NCBI GenBank assembly: GCA_033675265.1
Contig: JAUJYZ010001274.1
Span: 1 to 64,000 of the forward strand
DNA length: 64,000 nt
DNA from: Actinostola sp. cb2023
Lineage: Eukaryota > Cnidaria > Anthozoa > Actiniaria > Actinostolidae
Reading direction: 5' to 3'
In this document: positions 58,612-64,000 of the stretch, in pieces
Position numbering within the stretch: position 1 is the stretch's first letter
Layout: each line of letters starts with the position of its first letter
The notes under the pieces: generated by a model
The model's database searches: none
Seen by the model: the letters and a program-made list of their open reading frames with translations, nothing else
Told to the model about the DNA's origin: nothing
Made by a program: the position numbers and the translations under genes

Positions 58612-58885
58612 CAAAACGTCGAGATAGCAAAACTTCGTCATACATAGAGCAAAACTTCGAGATAGCAAAACTTCGAGATAGCAAAACTTCGAGATAGCAA
58701 AATTTCGAGATAGCAAAACTTCGAGATAGCAAAACTTCGTCATACATAGAGCAAAACTTCGAGATTGCAAAACTTCGAGATAGCAAAACTTCGACATACA
58801 TGTAGCAAAACTTCGAGATACATGTAGCAAAACTAATTCGACATACATGTAGCAAAACTTCGAGATAGCAAAACTAATTCGACAT
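58612..58885 (+). repeat. 16-bp minisatellite GAGATAGCAAAACTTC
   Basis: About 16 irregular copies, with variants CATACATGTAGCAAAACT and CATACATAGAGCAAAACT. Open frames on the minus strand come from the repeat. Confidence 0.93.
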
Positions 58886-59551
58886 ACATAATAGTATTAG
58901 TGATGCACCCGATATATTGATATATCGTGGCGGCCAGAATTTTTGCAAATGACTGTATAAACTATTTAGTGCAAAATAGCACCAATGAAACAATAAAAAG
59001 CAAAAGACATAGTGCTAATTAAAGTAAGCACTGTTTCATGGTTTTATCAAAATATTTCCTGTCTGTACCTTTTTTATAGGGGTTCCGACTCTAAGCCAGT
59101 TACATAACATGACTCCGTACATCTTAGGGTCAATTTTAATTTAACTTCTTTATTGACAAACCAGAAAGAACCACAGAAGACAGATGTTGTCCATTGATGC
59201 ACCCAAGTGTCTATTTATCAAATTTTAATGCATAACAATAATCGTATATGGTCGTACCTTTTAGGGGTTGGAGTATGTTTTTTATCCAACCCAGTACTCC
59301 CTGTAAATAGTGTTTGCACTCTATCGTATCAAATGAAGAGATGTTGTGATTTATTGTCTAACTCGACTATAAAGCGTTTAAAATTGTTTATATGTCTGAT
59401 TGTTTAATTAATTTAATTCCTGTAGTCTGCCCATTGTTGCAAGCAAACGTACTGCATGACAGTACGTGTTGAATAATAATGTCTGTGTCCCATTTATTCA
59501 TCATACTTATTCATGCCTTTTCATTATTTATGGCATCCATTCATGATCTAG
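58886..59551. other. No gene seen
   Basis: Contains a small palindrome GATATATTGATATATC at 58910. Otherwise AT-rich with no supported feature; possibly intron or upstream sequence of the RecQ-like relic. Confidence 0.45.
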
Positions 59552-60776
59552 GGGAAAGGAGTTTAGAGAAAGCTTTACGCATATCAAAGATGTTGGAGCT
59601 TTACTAATGCCAGGCGTTCCAATAATGGCCCTAACAGCAACATCAAAGGCAAGAACAATGAACGTTATTGTCAATAAACTGGACATGGACAATAATTACT
59701 TGGTAGTGAAAGGGACAAATGACAAGAAAAACATTTATTATAGTGTACATAAACTTCTGCCATGCACTCCTCAGGATGTGTTGAAACAAGAATTGATTTT
59801 TTCAAACACTTTTGGTGATTTAGTTCAAAATTTAATTAGCCAAGGTATCAATACTGATAAGGCCATTATATTTTGTTATTCAAAATCAGAGAGTTCTAAT
59901 ATATTAGATTACTTTGAAAGATCTTTGGGTGATAAATTATATGTAGGAGGTCATCATGTCGTAAACATATACACTAATATAACTGATGACCTCACAAAAG
60001 CTACAATTTTAAGAAGTTTCTCTGATCCAGTTGGGGTGCTCAGAGTAGTTATTTATAGCAACAGTAGCTTTTGGTATAGGTGTCGATTGTCCGAACGTAC
60101 ATCAGGTTATTCATTTCCGCTCACCAGCATCCATGAGTGCTTGAGTATGTACAAGAGAGTGGTAGAGCTGGTAGAGATGGTAATTGTAGCAAAGCTAGAC
60201 GGAGCTAGACTTTACTTCTCAGCAAGAGAATTTGGGAGCCGTAGGGCAAAATTTAATAAGAATAAATCTAAATACCAAGTAGAAATCTTAGAACTAGACA
60301 AAATGTTACATTACTGTGAGAATACAAAAACATGTCGTAGACAATTAATTCTAGAGTACTTTGAGGAATTACATGTACCTGTACAAACTGAACCTCAGTT
60401 AAAACATAATTGTTGTGATATATGTTCTAATAAGTGTAGCTGTAGTGACTGTGAAAGTAGCAAACCTGAAATTCAATTAGATGTACCTGATAATGCTGAC
60501 AATAATTGTGGTAATTAATCCAACTCGATTTATAAGTCCTTATGCTAACGATCAAATTCGTAAGGAACTTATGCAATATAGACAGTGATGGAGTCCTAGT
60601 TTTTGAACAGCTATTCAACTGGATTTACTGAATATTTGGTAGCTCAAATTTGTGAACACTCTAAGTATTTTCATAATGTAGATGATGTAATTATGTTAAC
60701 AGATATCTGGACTACAGAACAAGCACATAAAGTCATGGAAATCGTTGATAAATATTCAGAAACAAATGATCAGTAG
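59552..60776 (+). pseudogene. RecQ-like DNA helicase relic, C-terminal half
   Basis: After an AG at 59550-59551 the frame gives (W)GKEFRESFTHIKDVGALL then MPGVPIMALTATSKA, helicase motif III with its usual WG start. AIIFCYSKSESSNILDYF is motif IV. Beyond 60050 the protein changes frame twice: ATVAFGIGVDCPNVHQVIHF is in one frame and GRAGRDGNC (motif VI) in another, with stops between. The zinc-binding region (CRRQLILEYF, CCDIC) returns in the first frame up to 60518. A further piece (ANDQIRKELMQYRQ, VDDVIMLTDIWTTEQ) continues to the stop at 60776. The N-terminal ATPase half (Walker A, DEAH) is absent from the preceding 1 kb. A family relic with frameshifts is the best reading. Confidence 0.82.
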
Positions 60777-62236
60777 TAATCAAAATGCTATAATAAACTC
60801 TTTGATTTTTGTTTTAATTTGTATCTCATTAGATATCTTGTATCTCATTGCTGCGAGCCGCCAGGCGAGCAGCGAAACTAATCTTGACGGAGTTCCTGTG
60901 TCATGTGTGGTCGTGTGGGATCTGGGCACTTATGTGGATGCAACGAGAATCTCGACTGCATTCACGGACTGCCTGGAGATGATTTTGTGAGCCACGGTAC
61001 TTTTGATCAGCGCACACTCGCAACACGTTCAATCGATATTGAGTATCGTTTATTTTTCGCTGATTCAAGCCAGGAAAGTGTTCGTTTTCTACAAATCCAT
61101 GATGTCAAATGCAACTTTATTCATTGCTGGAAGCATTCATCAGGGTCATGAACAATTTAGTGACATTTCAAGGGGAAGACCATGTTCTTTTATGAGTTTT
61201 CAGCGCTGTTATGGTTGTGTGCTCAGTCACGTCCAGTTCCACAATGAAGTACATAAGCTTAAGTTACTTCTACAGTGAGTCGATCAGAGTTGACCGAAGG
61301 AGACAGCATGTACTTGAATGCTTTTGAAAGACACAGTTAGTATCCCCGATGCTGTCGCTGACCTATCTACCTGATCGAGCTCGTTGGTCTTCGTCAAACC
61401 AATCCGGCCCATGCCATTGCCATTGGCATTGAGGCAACTACTGAATCAAATTATACGATCCATCCTGATGTACTTTTATCTTCTACAAGTGTGCTATGAG
61501 GCTTCGACATCTTTCCTGATATCTGGCCAGTAACATTGTATATAATATACACCAAACACAATTCTCTATTTCATTGAATCCATATTTGTATTAATTTAAT
61601 ACTGCATATCAGTAGAGTACAAACTATTACAAGCGTGTAACATAAATAGTGCAAAGTATTGCATGCTTTTATTGCTGGTACATGTCTATAGCTGTCTGTC
61701 CATGACCAGATTATTATAGCGGGTGGGAATGATAATTAATAGAGACATGGAGTGGAACAATGTGACCGGGATGGGAATGAGAATCAATGGAGATGTGGGA
61801 TGGGAACAATGGGACAAGGGTGGGAATGAGAATCAGTAGATATATGGGAGGGAAATAGGTTTCTTGTAAGCTAGAACACATGACACAGTAATAAAGTTAT
61901 TATTATTATTATACCACATTTTTATTATTTTATTTTACAACTAATGCACCTTACTGAAAATTAAGGGACAACCACATGTATGCATTGACAGCTACATTTC
62001 ACTTTTATGTGTTACCATGTACTGTACGGCAGTGCACAACTCGCAGCACTTCACTTTCTACCAGAAACGACTAGTTAGATATTTGTATAAATGTATACTA
62101 CAACCTTTCTGCAATTGAGTGTATACTATATACAATATGCATGATTACATGTACATAGTATATGCAACTACAGTTAGATAAACTGTACAACTGTACCAGA
62201 ACATTTTAAAAAACATTGATAATTTAAAAGGCAATC
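60777..62236. other. No assignable gene
   Basis: Overlapping short frames at 60745-61278 (CGRVGSGHLCGCNENLDC, DIEYRLFFADSSQESVRF) may be remains of a mobile-element ORF but match nothing I know. 61280-62236 is AT-rich with a GGGAATGAGAATCARTRGA short repeat at 61723-61860 and an ATT tract at 61895. Confidence 0.4.
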
Positions 62237-62360
62237 TGAAATGGATGATCTGAGACTGAGAAGAATTGTGGGGATCAGCTACTCATAATCCAAGGGCCGA
62301 AGGTGAAATCCACCAGTCTCCCATAATTCCCCTCAGTCTCAGATCATCCATTTCAGAATG
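62237..62360. repeat. Fold-back
   Basis: CTGAAATGGATGATCTGAGA then CTGAG is inverted at 62332-62357, with an inner pair around GGGATCAGC. Confidence 0.85.
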
Positions 62361-62432
62361 GTCTGTTTTGATTGTTTTATTGAATATGTATATACAATTA
62401 CTGACAAATTTTATTAATGCATACATATGTAC

Positions 62433-62881
62433 ATGTAGCACCTGTGTAGCAAGCGTTTTTTTAGGCTGGAAGAGTTTTCGTTGTTTGGCCGCACGAACGT
62501 TGGGGCGAGAGTAATAAAAAGGAGAAGGAGGGGGAGGGGATGGGCGAAACGGAAACGCTTGCAGGCAAACCCTGCGATATTGGTAAACGCCCCTTGATAT
62601 TTGATGGTTGAATGAATTCATAACGTGACAGCTTATCAGTGAAATAGCCAATCCCAACGAAGCTATTATACGGCGGAAGTGAAATTTCATTTTGGATCTG
62701 TCACAAATAGTATCCCTCGCATAAAAATATCATCGAATGAAGTGTTTGGAATTTAGAGATAACACTATAAATAAACTACAGCACCTCCTTCCCATTTTTG
62801 CTCTCGCCCCAACGTTTGCACGGCCAAAAAACGAAAACTCTTCCGTGTGGCCTAAAAATGCTTGCTACGCAGGTGCTACAT
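62433..62881. mobile_element. 449-bp MITE with about 100-bp inverted repeats
   Basis: ATGTAGCACCTGTGTAGCAA, then GAAGAGTTTTCGTT and AACGTTGGGGCGAGAG are matched in inverse at 62785-62881. CATG lies at both borders. The left arm carries an insertion/deletion difference near AGGCTGG. Confidence 0.85.
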
Positions 62882-62940
62882 GCACATGTATTGCCTAAGT
62901 TATTAGCTTGGAAATAATAGTAATACTTTATTTATGACAG

Positions 62941-63288
62941 TTATTCAGCCTCACTATCACTGCTATCATCCGAATCAACAGAAGAAAAAGTACTGTTGAT
63001 TAGATCAGTGCTTGAAGAAAACTGCTTCACTAATGTTCTCATCCACTGGAGTGTGTCTCCCATATCTAGTTGTGATATGGGATACTCAGGCAGACTCCTG
63101 AAAGCTGAGTGAGACCTTTTGTTCTTGAAACTGAACACATCAGCAATTAGACGATCATTGATCATGATGTCAATGTCAGCCTCAGAGCTTGTGTGTCCAG
63201 TCGTTTGTGCAGGTGTCTTGGCTTGTGTGTCAAAATGTGACACAATCTCAGATAGATGTTTATAATATTCATTAATAATTCATTAGGC
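62941..63288 (-). CDS. Unassigned C-terminal exon, acidic tail
   Basis: Minus-strand frame open from about 63288 (EYYKHLSEIVSHFDTQ) to the stop at 62941. It is followed by MINDRLIADVFSFKNKRSHS, LPEYPISQLDMGDTLQWMRT and an acidic Ser-rich end (VDSDDSSDSEAE). No ATG opens it convincingly, so I read it as the last exon of a gene extending right, or a mobile-element ORF tail. The codon pattern and the charged, low-complexity tail look protein-like. I do not recognise the family. Confidence 0.35.
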
Positions 63289-63429
63289 AGCTGTCCAATC
63301 TGTGCTCAGCATTCTGGTCACGTGGCTACCTTGTAACTCCCATACAATTTCCAAGAAACTTAAAGCACGGGGAGGGTTTGAATAGTTGGCAAGGAATAGG
63401 TGGGGTTGATTAATTACTGCTATTGTTCA

Positions 63430-63560
63430 TAAGTATGATACAGAATAGTAATAAAGCTTATTAGTATTCTGTATCTGATACAGAATACTAATAGACCTTA
63501 TTAGTATTTTGTATCAGATACAGAATACTAATAAGCTCTACAAGTATTCTGTATCGATGA
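63430..63560. repeat. Palindromic ACAGAATACTAATA repeats
   Basis: ATACAGAATACTAATA and its inverse occur six times in alternating orientation, centred on TGATACAG. Comparable in layout, not in sequence, to the patch at 32480-32640. Confidence 0.8.
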
Positions 63561-64000
63561 ATGCATTATATGAGAGGAACAATACATTATCCTAAAAGCT
63601 AATTAAGAAAAATACTCAGTTGTATTTTGTTCCGCAGTTTCTTTATTGTAACTCCCTTCCTCTAACTTTTTTAATAAACGATCTACATCTATCTATCTAT
63701 TTAGCACCTTCACCGTTTTAACTTACTTACTATTGATACAATCATTGGATTTCTAGCTTTGTGCGGCAATACTTTCACAATCTCAACTAAATTATAGCAA
63801 ACTTTGAAAGACACGAGATTACTTGAAATTAAGGACTTCTCGCTAAATATTGCCCGTTACTTGCTACATTATTCTTTTCAAGAACCTCGAATTAGAAGAT
63901 GGTAAAGCCGGGTAATTAATGTTAGTCGAACTAGAATTTATGTGTCAAAAGACAAGTCAACAGACTCTTTCCTTGCTACCTTGTTATTACGAATTACGAG
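63561..64000. other. No feature seen
   Basis: AT-rich to the window edge, stops in all frames. Confidence 0.5.

Noticed and set aside
58486..58855. Two 120-codon minus-strand frames
   Set aside because: Translations of the 16-bp minisatellite.
62283..62690. 135-codon minus-strand frame
   Set aside because: Spans a MITE arm and a fold-back; no domain, no conserved start.

Overview
The window is eukaryotic. Its genes are broken into short exons with GT/AG junctions, it is AT-rich, and it is crowded with animal-type mobile elements. The gene content (a secreted ADAM-type metalloprotease with discoidin exons, Ty1/copia, tRNA-derived SINEs, a RecQ-like relic, many inverted-repeat elements and satellites) fits a marine invertebrate. 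A sponge or cnidarian is my best guess, but the species cannot be fixed from the sequence alone.

Layout. 1-1470 holds the 5' part of a Ty1/copia retrotransposon on the minus strand, running off the left edge. 1500-24000 is a gene-poor block of nested non-autonomous elements, fold-back hairpins, satellites (about 185, 104/105, 113 and 66 bp units) and one zinc-finger relic on the minus strand. 24083-58060 (+) is one large gene. I rebuilt about 30 exons by hand for an ADAM protein: signal peptide, propeptide, HExxHxxGxxH metalloprotease, disintegrin, Cys-rich and EGF-like domains, with no transmembrane segment. Its introns carry most of the mobile DNA in that half. 59552-60776 (+) is a frameshifted RecQ-like helicase relic. 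60777-64000 is mostly non-coding with small elements and one unassigned acidic C-terminal exon on the minus strand.

Three results stand out. (1) 48563-55226 is a complete 6.7 kb DNA transposon. It has roughly 0.75 kb terminal inverted repeats, a TTAA target duplication, and a four-exon gene of about 1,200 codons. The product has a zinc-binding N-terminus, an RNase H-like core with candidate acidic residues, and a C2H2 finger, and I cannot assign it to a superfamily. It sits inside a tyrosine-recombinase-like (DUF3504) relic, and that reading resumes on the far side of the element. A second, ORF-less element of the same design lies at 35136-39785, and a TTAA MITE lies inside a SINE at 55845-56307.

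(2) Within the ADAM Cys-rich domain, a five-exon, 870-nt, phase-0-flanked cassette encodes a discoidin (F5/8C) domain in circularly permuted order. The C-terminal third comes first, then a small Cys-containing beta-trefoil-like module, then the N-terminal two-thirds. All five exons are phase-compatible in a closed ring.

(3) Two exons of the ADAM gene (2 and 9) have their 3' splice sites copied in tandem arrays (56-bp and 76-bp units) directly upstream of the real acceptor.
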